DNA from: Lolium rigidum
Lineage: Eukaryota; Streptophyta; Magnoliopsida; Poales; Poaceae
Direction: 5' to 3'
NCBI RefSeq assembly: GCF_022539505.1
Contig: NC_061509.1
Coordinates: forward strand, 211,010,254-211,074,253
DNA length: 64,000 nt
The notes under the pieces were generated by a model that saw nothing but the letters and a program-made list of their open reading frames with translations, made no database searches and had not been told where the DNA came from. Positions 11,222-21,310 of the stretch are shown here, in pieces (within the stretch, counting starts at the first letter, position 1; every line of letters starts with the position of its first letter). Both the position numbers and the translations under genes were made by a program.

Positions 11222-11486
11222 ATGGAGATGCCGACGACATATGTCGTGTACAAGGGGAGGGTTCCTGGAGTCTACGACGACTGGGAGGACTCGTCGGAGA
11301 CAGGTGCACCGTTTCAGCGGCAACAGCTACAAGGGATACCCCACTAAGGTGGAGGCGGAAGGAAGATACGCCCGTTATCTAGCGGGAGAGGTGAGGGACA
11401 TGAGGAGGAACCGGATGAAGACCATGGCCTTCGTGATGATGCTCATCGTGACCATGTTGGTCATGTTCTATGTGATTGTAGTTTAG
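11222..11486 (+). pseudogene. Viroplasmin / RNase H1 N-terminal-like domain ORF of the CACTA element
   Basis: From ATG 11222 or 11228 the reading gives YVVYKGRVPGVYDDWED, then after a one-base slip VHRFSGNSYKGYPTKVEAEG. This is the hybrid-binding fold shared by RNase H1 N-termini and caulimovirus P6 (viroplasmin domain, PF01693). Such domains are known as cargo of grass CACTA elements, so this is not a viral insertion. The C-terminus ends in a hydrophobic helix (MAFVMMLIVTMLVMFYVIVV), a possible membrane anchor, with stop at 11484-11486. The slip coincides with CTCG at 11290-11293, where CTG would keep the frame, so the break may be a sequencing artefact and the ORF intact. Confidence 0.75.
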
Positions 11487-11775
11487 GTTAGTAGCTACAT
11501 TGTGAGTTGTATGACGATACTTGTGACGACTATGTACCAAGACTTTGTCATTCGGTGTTGCATATGCACATGTGTTGTATGAATCAACATTTCGAAACGT
11601 GACTTGCGTATTTCTGTATTGATACAGAAATGAGACTTGGCTCTCTATGTGCTTCTCATATTTCATGTACTGCTCTATAAATATGAACTGTGTTGTAAAT
11701 ATATATTGTTGTATAAATATGCAAATATGAATTGTAATATGCTGGAAAAAGCGCAAAAATTGAATTTTCGAATAT

Positions 11776-12050
11776 TACTGCCGGCGCACCTCAATGCCCT
11801 TCTGCCGGCGCACATGGCACGCACCAGTGCTGGCAGTACTACTGCCGGCGCAGCGGCACGTGCGCCGGTGGAACAAGCCTTTTGCCGGCGAAGCTGGGCT
11901 GGTGCGCCGGCAGTAACTGACCTACCGCCGGCGCACAGGGTGGTGCGCCGGCAGTGACCAGTTATCACCGGCCTGTTCGCACCGGCGGGCTGAGGTGCGC
12001 CGGCAATAGCCATATTAGGTGCGCCGGCAGTAGCTGTTTTCCTTGTAGTG
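11776..12050 (+). repeat. CACTA subterminal repeats and 3' terminal inverted repeat
   Basis: At least eight copies of (C)TGCCGGCGCAC or its inverse GTGCGCCGGCAG lie between 11776 and 12031. The terminus GCTGTTTTCCTTGTAGTG is at 12033-12050. Such GC-rich subterminal arrays are binding sites for CACTA transposase. Confidence 0.85.
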
Positions 12051-12840
12051 TTGGCATAAACTCAGCTACAACTAGACTTCAATTCCACCAAACAACTCAT
12101 ATCGAGAGTGTTATCAAGTATATCACAACATCTATGGAGTTAAGTATCTTCAGAGTTAAACCCTTAAGAAAATTGGTCATCATACAAGTCATAATTTTAA
12201 GACTTCTTCTTGTTTTACTTGTTTGGCAATATTATTTCCAAGGAAACCTCAGTTAACTAGATGAACTAGAGTAAGAACTTTCACAATTAACTAAGTATAC
12301 AAATAAAGCTCTACTCCAATTGTTTCAAATTACTCCCACTGGTACAATATCTTAACAAGTCTACTGACTAGCATAAGCAATTCAAACTTCAAAAGTGGGA
12401 TAAATAAGACATGACTCTTGTAGATGACTTCATATTTTTCTTCCTTATGATGTGTTCCTTCAAAACTCTTAGTAGATCTTTCTCATAAATATTATCAAGC
12501 AAAGAGGCATTATAAAATTCAGCTCTTTCAAGAACAAGGATAAAGGAAAAATATTTTTTGTATTTGTGTGAATTAGGATAGAGACAAAAAAGAAACGAGA
12601 ATGGCGACAAAGTAATGAACTAAAACAAACAAATGAAAAGAAAAGAAAACTAAATGAAAAGCAAATAAAAATGGCGACATAAGTGTTGGAACAAACCAAC
12701 ACGAGTGTTTTAAAGCTCTCTCATGGAGATGGAGTAGAAATATATTAAACACAAATAAAAATGCTTGAGGAACACATCCCCAAGCTTAGGCTTTTGCAAG
12801 GATAATTCCCGTAGTTCCATTGGCTGCTCCAATGAGAGAA

Positions 12841-14009
12841 CTAGGAATTGAGTTCGGTCGCATTGTCTCGAAGGTTGATGGCGAGGTTGCTCAGGTTCTC
12901 AATGCTTCCTTCGAGCGTGTACATGTCCTGGTAGGTGGTGAAGTCATGGAGTGGATGCTTCTCCTGTTCCGGTCCTTGAGGTTCTTGTTCAACCTCTTCT
13001 CTTTCTTCCGGTTCATCTTGTTGTGGGGGTAGATTTTCCTCAACTAGCGCATCATAATGCAAACGCCTTTCCTCAAGAGATAAAAGACCATTAGGCAGAG
13101 GGGCAGCGATCGGGTGATCAGCTCTCGATATATTGAAGTAATATCTACCATCTACTTTTCTTATCATACGACATGCATTAAGAGTAGTAGACCCAAGGCG
13201 GCGAGGTCCTTCCAATGCTCGTAAAGTACTTACATTGATATTAAGACTTCTTGCCAAGACGGTTATGACTGCACCTCCGCACATCGGGCCACGAGCTTCA
13301 AGTGCTTGGTGGTGCAAGTAGAGAACAAGAATGGCACCCAAGTTTGGGCAGATGTTGCATTCTTGGAACACAGCCTTTGCGAGGACCATCATGTCCTCCT
13401 CATTAAGTCTTGTGAAATCACCTCATGCCTGTAAGGTGTTAGCAATAACATAGTACAAATAGCGAATAGCATGGAACTCAATAGTATTTCCCCAAGGGTG
13501 TGTGCTAAGTATTCACATCCTAGAAAAGTACATGCTAGGTGAGCGATTCAAAGAAAAGCAAGCATAGCGGTTTGCGGTGGCATAGTTTTCAAATCCAAAG
13601 TGGTTGCACCACTCATCCAAGGTCAAATCATACTCACGGTTCATCAAACGGAAGGATATAAGGTCGACTCCAGGCTGATTCTCCTCAGATTTGTATAGTA
13701 GCGGTTCACCGTGTGCTTCAAGGTGCCGAGGAACTCGAGTGTCAAGCGGCGATAGGTGGCAGCCTCCTGAAAACAAAAGTCAAGCAGACCAACATTGTTG
13801 CAAAGAGTAATGAAATCATAGCGCAAGCCTAGTTAGTTAAGAATATGGGGGCATGCCCATTTTGTCGACTTGATCTCGCGGTCCTTGAGACGGTTGAAAC
13901 GGTTGAGTTGACGACGGTCTTCAAACTCGATACCAAGTGAAGAGGGTGTGTCTTCAACCGGTTGTGGAGCCTGTGCTGCCACAGAGCGCGAGCGGCTCGT
14001 TGTGTTCAT
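12841..14009 (-). pseudogene. Athila ORF-like protein (putative env/ORF1-like), decayed
   Basis: Reading starts at ATG 14009 (MNTTSRSRSVAAQ). It passes a stop near 13838 and shows TYRRLTLEFLGTLKHTV, then shifts frame to give ISFRLMNREYDLTLDEWCNHFGF. After a further stop it continues from about 13392 with KAVFQECNICPNLGAIL and a Glu-rich tail. The motif order 'LTLEFL..., FRL..REY.LTLDEW...FGF' is that of the conserved uncharacterised protein of plant Athila elements (compare PF03078). Its place after the protease module suggests the env-like position, but its function is not known. Several stops and at least one shift make it non-functional as written. Confidence 0.6.
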
Positions 14010-14379
14010 CTAAAAATTAATCAGTAGTTTAGTACCTTAAGCACATCTTAACAAAATTTAACTAAAAATAAAAAAATCTGATCTTATAGAAGTAAACATA
14101 TGATCATCCTTTGCATATCTTATAAAAGAATCTCCTCTAAAATTGCGATCTAGCATGCTTTAAGGTGATGAAGTTCATAATATGACCTAATTCTAGATTG
14201 ATAATGACAAAAGCTAGAGCATGCATTCGCGAATAAAAAGTTGAGGATCGAAGAAGAAACGTACCATGCTTCAATGGAGTGCAAGGAATTGAATAAAAAA
14301 CGAACAAATTTGGAGATCCAATGGAGTATGGATTGAGTTTGGAGGAGGAAGAGAGAGAAGGATTATGAAATTTTGGTTG

Positions 14380-14760
14380 CATACCTGTTCCTAGCCAGAT
14401 TAAGTCATCCGACACGCGGTACGGGCGGGCGGTACGGGCACATTCCGCCAGTTCTAGGTCCAACCGCCTTGGATTAGGTCGGTCGACGCGGTACGGTCGG
14501 ACGGTACAGTCGGATCCCCCGCACCGATGCTCGGTAAACTTACAGTAAGTTTTCGAAGAGTTGAGGTTTTCGTCGTCGAAGCGGTATGGGTGCATGGTAC
14601 GATCGGCCCTGACCGTACCGATGGTCACTAAACATACTACCTGCAACGACGAAATCTTCAATTCTTCTCTTTCGCGGTCGTGGATGCGGTACGGGCGCGT
14701 GGTACGGTCTGGTACGACTGTACCGATGGTCGTTAAAGCCACTGGAACCTACGAACATAA
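14380..14760. repeat. Cluster of four imperfect GGTACGG paired-word repeats
   Basis: Pairs of GGTACGG-like words spaced 10-15 bp occur around 14418, 14490, 14581 and 14687, with CGTACCGATGGTC(A/G)(C/T)TAAA following two of them. They lie in the otherwise AT-rich spacer of A0 and are strikingly CpG-rich for it. Confidence 0.7.
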
Positions 14761-14987
14761 AAAATTCATGTGCAATCTTTACGTGCCTTTATGCATCAAC
14801 ATTACCTCGAAAATGGCTAAGGAAAAATAGCAGTATATATCGAGAATGTGCAACCGTTAGCATCGAATATCAAAAAGACATTGTTGCTTAACTTATTCTC
14901 CTCTTTTCAAGGATCTCATGACTCTTTATTAAAAACAAAACAAATTATAAAACTTGAATAAAAACAAGATAGAAAAACTTTATTGAA

Positions 14988-15005
14988 CATGGGTTGCCTC
15001 CCATG
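14988..15005 (-). promoter_or_regulatory. Conserved post-ORF inverted repeat of Athila-type elements
   Basis: CATGGGTTGCCTCCCATG can form a 6-bp stem with a 6-nt loop about 45 nt downstream of the A0 protease stop. Similar words follow the ORF stops of A3 (49212-49227) and, degenerate, of A1 (4483-4505). Confidence 0.55.
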
Positions 15006-15048
15006 AAGCGCTTCTAGTTAAGGTTAATTAGGTTGACCAAGATGGTGA

Positions 15049-15828
15049 TCACTTAAGAGTTGGAAGTGGAAGACCCACTCCAAAATAGTTGGCTTTCAAA
15101 GTGATGATCCCATCAACATTGGTCTTCTTCTTTCTTGGTAAGTGTACTACAAATGGATCTTTGGACGGTAGTCCAATCCACACATTCCCTTCATGCAAAT
15201 TGATTAGAACTTTAATAGTTCTAAGAAATAGCCTTCCTAAGATTATAGGAGCTATAGGATCTTCAGGCATATCCACAATAACAAGATCAATAAGTGCAGG
15301 ACATCCTTTAATCTCTACTACAATATTATCTTTTATCCCTACAACTTGCCTATATTTTGAATTAGCTAAGTGCAGTCTTAGCCCAGTTGTTCTTAATGGC
15401 CCTATTCTTAACTTATCAAATAGAGATTTTGGAATTGTGGAGACGCTTGCACCAAGATCACAAAGTGCAGCCACCTCATTAGTTCCAAAATGGATTTTAA
15501 TAGTGGGCTCAAATATATCATCAAGCTTAGCTGGAAGTTTTTCAACTAGCTTCTTGTACTGTTGCTCTAAATCACGGACTTTACATGCTACCTCATGTAT
15601 AAATTGACAGTACCTTTCATCATTACCTTCGTTGATTACGGGGTGTCTTACCGTGACCGTCTTAATGAGATCTTCCATAGAATACTCAGTTGTTGGAGCA
15701 TTGCTATAGTCGAGTTCTTCAAGTGCTTCTCCACTTCTTTCAATCATCATCATCTTGAGGTCTTCAACGAGGTTTGGTTCTGGTTTACCTACAAATCTTG
15801 CAAGTATAATAGTTTGGCTTTCAACTAC
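15049..15828 (-). CDS. Gag-protease C-terminal part with retropepsin domain (A0), 5' end lost
   Basis: The frame is open from the junction at 15828 to the TAA at 15049-15051; the first ATG is at 15753. It encodes a linker (RFVGKPEPNLVEDLK), a coiled region (KVRDLEQQYKKLVEKL) and an aspartic protease with CDLGASVSTIPKSL. The catalytic Asp is at residue 99 counting from that ATG, in the DLGAS variant usual for Athila. The flap/second half follows (ALIDLVIVDMPEDPIAPIILGRLFL). The protease would process Gag. The ORF stops right after PR with no RT, unlike autonomous Athila elements. The upstream Gag is removed by the LTR junction at 15829, so this is a fragment. Confidence 0.8.
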   Translation of the reverse strand, partial: VVESQTIILARFVGKPEPNLVEDLKMMMIERSGEALEELDYSNAPTTEYSMEDLIKTVTVRHPVINEGNDERYCQFIHEVACKVRDLEQQYKKLVEKLPAKLDDIFEPTIKIHFGTNEVAALCDLGASVSTIPKSLFDKLRIGPLRTTGLRLHLANSKYRQVVGIKDNIVVEIKGCPALIDLVIVDMPEDPIAPIILGRLFLRTIKVLINLHEGNVWIGLPSKDPFVVHLPRKKKTNVDGIITLKANYFGVGLPLPTLK

Positions 15829-17049
15829 TGATACGTTGCAAACGTATATATAATTTTTGATGATCCATGCTTGTTTTACAACAATTTATATATGTTTTAC
15901 TTACACTTCGTTGCACTTTTATACATTTTCCGGCACTAACCTATTGAAAAGATGCCACAGTGCTAGTTCCTTGTTTTCTACTGTTTTGTATTTCAGAAAA
16001 GTTGTATAGGAAATATTCTCAGAATTGGACGAAACAAAAGCCGAAGATCTTATTTTACCGTAACGAAGACAGAGTCTAGAGAAGAGACGAAGAGGCGCCA
16101 CAGGGTGGCCAGACCATGCCTTGGCGCGGCTTAAGCCCTGGCCGTGCCAAGGGTGGTGTGGGCCCCACTAGCATCCACCGACCTCGCCCTTCTGCCTACT
16201 TATTCGCGATCTCAGGAAAAACCTAAATACCCGAGCCTCCATCCACGAAAGTTCCGTCGCGGCCGCCATCGCTGACCCTAGCTCGGGAAGGTTCTGAAGC
16301 TCTTCCCGGCACCTTGTCGGAGCGGGAGATCATCACCGGAGGCCTCTACATCGCCATGCCCACCTCTGAAGTGTTGCGTGAGTAGTTCATCTCTAGACTA
16401 TGGGTCCATAGAAGTAGCTAGATGGTTGTCTTCTACAATTTATGCCTCATGTTTAGATCATGTGAGCTGCCTATCATGATCAAGATCATCTTTAAGTAAT
16501 GCTACATGTTGTGTTTGTTGGGATCCGATGAATGTTGAATACTATGTTGATATCGGTTATATACTTTTCATATGTTATTTGTGATCTTGCATGCTCTCCG
16601 TTGCTAGTAGTTACTTTGGCCAAGTAAATGCTTGTGACTCCAAGAGGGAGTATTTATGCTCGATAGTGGGTTCATGCCTCTAGTTTTCTGGAAGTGTGAC
16701 AATAACTTCTAAGATTATAGATGTGATGTTGCTACTAGGGAGAAAACAACAATGTTTTTTTCTAAGGATAATTATATTAATATTGTTTACTTTACACACA
16801 TTGCTTAATGCGATAATCTGTTGCTTGCAACTTAATACTGGAAGGAGTTCGGACGATAACCTGAAGGTGGATTATTAGTCATAGACGCAGTTGTATTATG
16901 GTCTATGTATTATGTTGTAATGCCCAAACAAATATCATAGTAATCATCTTTCATATATGGTCTTTATTCTATCAATTTCCCAGCTGTAATTTGTTCACCC
17001 AGCATGTTATTTATCTTTATGGAGAGACACCTCTAGGGAACTGTGGACC
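15829..17049 (+). repeat. Truncated Athila-type LTR, left arm of inverted pair
   Basis: It starts TGATACGTTGCAAACGTATA inside the A0 protease ORF and runs 1221 bp to CTGTGGACC, then turns into the inverted arm. It contains the family's promoter-proximal GC-rich part (near 16100-16350). No gene. Confidence 0.8.
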
Positions 17050-17068
17050 CCGTTAAAGAAAGGACCGT

Positions 17069-18289
17069 GGTCCACAGTTCACTGGAGGTGTCTCTCCATA
17101 AAGATAAATAACATGTTGGGTGAACAAATTACAGCTGGGCAATTGATAGAATACCGACCATACATGACAAGATGATTACTATGAGATTCATTTGGGAAAT
17201 ACAATATAATACATAGACCGTAATCCAAGTGCGTCTATGACTAATAATCCACCTTCCGGTTATCGTCTGAACCCCTTCCAGTATTAAGTTACAAGCAACA
17301 AATTATCGCATTAAGCAATGTGTGTAAAGTAAACAATAGAATTACCCTTAGATAAAATATTGTTGTTTTCTCCCTAGTAGCAACAACACATCTACAATCT
17401 TAAAAGTTATTGTCACTCTTCCAGAAAACTAGAGGCATAAATCCACTATCGAGCATAAATACTCCCTCTTAGAGTCACAAGCATTTACTTGGCCAGAGTA
17501 TCTACAAGAAACGAAGAGCATGCAAGATCACAAATAACATATGACAAGAATATATAATCGATCTCAACATAGTATTCAATATTCATCGGATCCCAACAAA
17601 CACAACATGTAGCATTACATAATGATAATCTTGATCATGTTAGGCAGCTCACAAGATCTAAACATGAGACACAAATTGGAGAATACAACCATCTCTACTG
17701 CTATGGACCCATAGTCCAGGGATGAACTACTCAATCATCACTTCGGAGGTGGGCATGACGATGTAGATGCCTCCAGCGATGATCTCCCCCTCTGGCAGGG
17801 TGCCGGGAAGAGCTTCAGAACCCTCCCGAGCTAGGGTCTGCAATGGCGGCCGCGACGGAACTTTTCGTGGATGGAGGCTCGGGTGTTTAGGTTTTTCTCG
17901 AGATCGTGAATAAATAGGCGGAAGGGTGAGGTCGGTGGAGGCCAGGGGGTCCACACCACCCCTTGGCGTGGGCCTAGGTCAAGCCGCGCCAAGTCATGGT
18001 TTGGCCGCCTTGCGCCTCTTCTTCGTCCCCCCCCCCCTCTGGACTTTGTCTTCATTACAGAAAAATATTGACTTCGGCTTTTGTTTCGTCCAATTCCGAG
18101 AATATTTTCTGTGCAACTTTTCTGAAATAATAAATAGCAGAAAATAGGGAACTGACCCTTTAGCATCTTGTTAATAGGTTAGTGTCGGAAAATGTATAAA
18201 AGTGCAACGAAGTGTGAGAAAAACATAAATGACTTGATGTAAAACAAGCATGGAACATCAAAAATTATAGATACGTTTGCAACATATCA
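17069..18289 (-). repeat. Truncated Athila-type LTR, right arm of inverted pair
   Basis: It is the reverse complement of a related LTR, 1221 bp, beginning (minus strand) TGATATGTTGCAAACG at 18289. It differs from the left arm at many positions, and is followed on the right by the PPT word, so it is the 3' LTR of a minus-strand element. Confidence 0.8.
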
Positions 18290-18920
18290 GCATCCCCAAG
18301 CTTAACTCCTGCTCGTCCTCGAGTAGGTTAGTGATAACAAAATAATTTTTGAGGTAACATGAAGCCAACACAATCTTGCTCAAGCATTGTAAAGCATTGT
18401 GAGTTGGGATCAAAGTACTCTAAATATAGGCATGATAGATATAATTCTAACAATAGAAGTTAGCAACTATGTTATTGCATGAAAAGTAACTCAAACAAAG
18501 GATCATGAATAATTGTGCATTGAAAGCAACTGTTTGTTTATGAGCATAGATAAAACATAGCAAAGTGGTACTCAATATGTACTTTATGAAGTAGCAAAAC
18601 ATAAATGCTAGGACACTTTTAAAGTTCAAAGGGTGACTATACACAAGTAATTTAAAAACAAGCAATAGCATAATTATGAATCAATCAATAATAATTTTGG
18701 GACTATGCACATTGCACCAAGAATGACAACTATGCTCTCTTAACTTGTGCATAAGTAGAAGATGAAGACTCAACATAAAAGTAAAAGAAAGACTCTTTGC
18801 AGAGTAAGCAAGATTAACAAGTTTTATAAATCTTCCAAAAAGTATAGCATTCATTAGCTTTGAGCTATCATTACACCCACTCAAAATCCTATAAAACGTC
18901 CACTAAAAATGAAGGGGTTT
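18290..18920 (-). mobile_element. 3' internal fragment of minus-strand Athila-type element
   Basis: It opens with the PPT word (GCATCCCCAAGCTT, 18290-18303). AT-rich sequence like the 3' internal region of A1 and A3 in reverse follows, including CTGCTCGTCCTCGAG near 18308. No gene. Confidence 0.65.
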
Positions 18921-18929
18921 TCTCCAATA

Positions 18930-19912
18930 AATGAATAAAATGTTCTTAAATTATTTTATGTAATATTTGTTAATTATTATAATTAATGAACATTAACATT
19001 CAACCCCCTTAACTATTCTGATATCCTGAAACAGTTCCGGTGATTCTCTAAACATTCCCTATATTGTCCAAATTTTCTCCGGTGTTCCGTATCCGCTTAG
19101 AAACATCGAAGAACCTTAAGTGTTTTACCTACGGTTCGTGAGTAATGTGGAAATGATCGAGGAACCTCTCTGATCAATAATCATCAGCGGGATCTGGAGA
19201 TCTGTAATGACTCCCACTCATTCAACGATGAAACTTGTGATCGCATGAACCATAAATGTCGTAACCAATTCCTTTTATCTCGTGATACTTTACTTATCCG
19301 GGATCCGATCATCGGTATCAACTATACCTAGTTCGATCCTGTTACCGACAAGTACTCTTTACTTGTCCCGTGATATGACATTGTCGTGACCTAGACACAT
19401 GCTTGCATACGGTGCCAATGTGATATCACCGAGAGGACCCAGAGTATATCTATCCATCATCAGGATGGATAAATACCACTCTTGATCCAAGAACCCCAAC
19501 TAATACTTTCATAGTACCCAAATCCACCTTTATAGCCACCCTGTTACGGAGTGACTTTTGATTTCATCGTCTAAGGAATAGAGCTACTTCGTATGTATTT
19601 GATATAACAATGTAAACTTAATAATTTGATTGTATCTCTATACCTACTTGGGTGCGTGTTCATCACATCATTCTTCTAATGATATGCCCCTGTTATTAAC
19701 AACATACAATGTTCATGATTAGGAAACCTTGATCATTAGTAATCAACGAGCTAGTTAAAGAGAGGCTTTACTAGAAACTCTTGCTTGTTTATTTAACACA
19801 CAAGTATTAACGTTTTCGGTTAATACAATTCTAGAATGAGAATAAACATCTATTATAAACATGGAATACGATAATAACCACTTTATTATTGCCTCTCGGG
19901 CCTATTCCCTTT
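18930..19912 (-). repeat. Copia (Angela/BARE-like) LTR fragment
   Basis: On the minus strand it begins near 19912 with GGGAATAGGCCCGAGAGGCAA followed by TAATAAAGTGG. It then shows features of the Angela/BARE LTR (GAACATTG...CATCATT, ACTAGCTCGTTGATTAC, GGGTGGCTATAAAGG). The distal half is missing or diverged. No coding sequence. Confidence 0.6.
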
Positions 19913-20280
19913 AGAGTACTACTCCATACCAAGTGCGCACTAGACATGAATACAAAGGCGTATATCACATCTAAAACTTGTATTGCTAACATAATTGAGT
20001 TGCTAGTTAGGTTACAACTGAGAATTGTTTTTTAAGGTTCAAGTTCAGTTGAAAATATATAAAAAAAATAGTTGCACATGAGATTGAAACTATGAAAAAA
20101 ATCTTCTAAACCGTTAGATTTTATTCGTGACACGTCCTAATGATGAGTTGCAACATGGGTTGCAGAGAAGATTTTTCATTTGACTGACTGAGAATTAGTT
20201 ACGCCTCTATCTTATCTTTAGTTTTTTCCTGTTCCTATACTTTTTTCAAGAGCACACCAAAGACGTGAGTGTGGTGTTTT
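19913..20280. other. AT-rich interval without recognised gene
   Basis: No ORF or known element. GTTACAACTGAGAATTG (about 20009) and GACTGAGAATTAGTTAC (about 20184) share an inverted/direct word and may be remnants of a small DNA transposon. Confidence 0.4.
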
Positions 20281-20281
20281 G

Positions 20282-20686
20282 GAGGCCGAGCTACATGTAG
20301 CTCTTTATTTTCAAAGACTGAAATTTGAATTTCAAAGTTTCAAAGACATTTGAAACAAATTTTTAGAGGTAGCTAATGATGTATGCTATAATGCTGCAAA
20401 AACTAAATACAAACTGATTTGTATTATAGGCTACACGAAATTGACAAAATCTGACAAAATCTGATAAAATTAGTAGTCTTGAAATGTGTACTATTCATTA
20501 TAACAAAATCAGAATTTGTCATTTTTTGTTGTGTAGCCCAGAATATAAAGTAGTTTGTATTGAGATTTTGCACCATTGTAGTATTTATCATTGGCTATCT
20601 CTAAAATTTTGATTCAAATTTTTTAAAATTTTAAAATACAAATTTTGAGTGTTCTAAAATAAAGGGTTACGTGTAGCTCGGCCTCA
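20282..20686. mobile_element. Foldback MITE, about 405 bp, near-complete hairpin
   Basis: The ends are inverted repeats of GAGGCCGAGCTACA(T/C)GTA, with stem sequence continuing through most of the element. GTAGCTAATGATGTATGC and TAAATACAAACTGATTTGTA on the left pair with diverged complements on the right. No ORF. The transcript would fold into one long imperfect stem. Confidence 0.8.
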
Positions 20687-21305
20687 CTTTGAAGTTTTAG
20701 CCAAAGACAGTGCCTTATATTTATAGAAGGCAGGTTTTGAAATAGACGACAACTACAACTCGCTGCAGACAACGAGCGCAATACATACTCCACTCCGACC
20801 AGTCCGAAGGCAGCCACCACCAACAACACTAATACAAAAAATGGCATGTCCTAAACTAATCACCAATGATGCGTCTCAACCAACCCCGGTCAACTCCAAA
20901 GAACAACAATTCCCACTGGCTTCTTGTCGACGCACCATCCACCCTTGATGCTGCAAAGGAGGTGGAAAGTGGATGGCGGGACTTGGCTAGACCTGAGAAA
21001 GGAACTGTCTTGGACTCACCAGCGACGACGTAAATTGCGCCAATGAAGAATAGCCATGGACAATTGAGATCAACGGAGGAGCGCAACAAAAGACCTACAA
21101 GCCATATCTCCAAACAGGATGCTCTGAACAGAGAAACGGTGTTGAGGACGCTGCCATCGTGTCGATCTAACTATGAATCTAGGCTTTTGCCCAGAGGCAA
21201 CTCCCAATACCACCAGAGAGCGAGGGACACTACTCGGAGAGCCTACATGGAGGAACATGACACCCACGGGCACCGGCGACACCGGCCAGACAAAAGTCAG
21301 GCGGG
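20687..21305. other. Unclassified decayed sequence flanking T1 (left side)
   Basis: Mixed composition with no convincing ORF. The right half resembles the untranslated part of a grass non-LTR element. It was contiguous with 55483 onward before T1 inserted (shared AGTTT). Confidence 0.4.
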
Positions 21306-21310
21306 AGTTT

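Larger units (their letters stand above)
1..12050 (+). mobile_element. CACTA (DTC) transposon, 3' portion; left end outside window
   Basis: The right terminus is 12041-12050 (CCTTGTAGTG, reverse complement CACTACAAGG), the usual grass CACTA end. It is preceded by a cluster of GCGCCGGCAG-type subterminal repeats. Inside are a Ptta/En-Spm transposase-like gene, a Ulp1-type protease region and a viroplasmin-domain ORF, all cargo known from grass CACTA elements. The 3 bp after the terminus (TTG, 12051-12053) would be the target duplication, but the left copy is off-window. The element carries the nested LTR retrotransposon A1 at 1837-8752. The coding parts contain stops and frame slips, so this copy is probably not autonomous. 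Confidence 0.88.
12054..15828 (-). mobile_element. Older Athila-like element A0, internal region (minus strand), truncated both sides
   Basis: It contains a minus-strand retropepsin ORF (15049-15828) and a decayed Athila ORF-like gene (12841-14009), with AT-rich spacers and a PPT-like word at 12775-12789 (reverse strand). The CACTA element abuts on the left and an LTR in opposite orientation cuts the protease ORF on the right. No RT, RNase H or integrase is seen between the protease stop and the second gene. 12054-12774 is AT-rich with no supported gene. Confidence 0.7.

Noticed and set aside
11222..11486. Integrated caulimovirus suggested by the viroplasmin domain
   Set aside because: No other viral gene is present, and the domain sits between CACTA coding and terminal sequences where it is known cargo.
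15829..18289. Palindrome as a fold-back sequencing artefact
   Set aside because: The arms differ by many substitutions and small indels and have different outer flanks (protease ORF against PPT), so they are separate copies.
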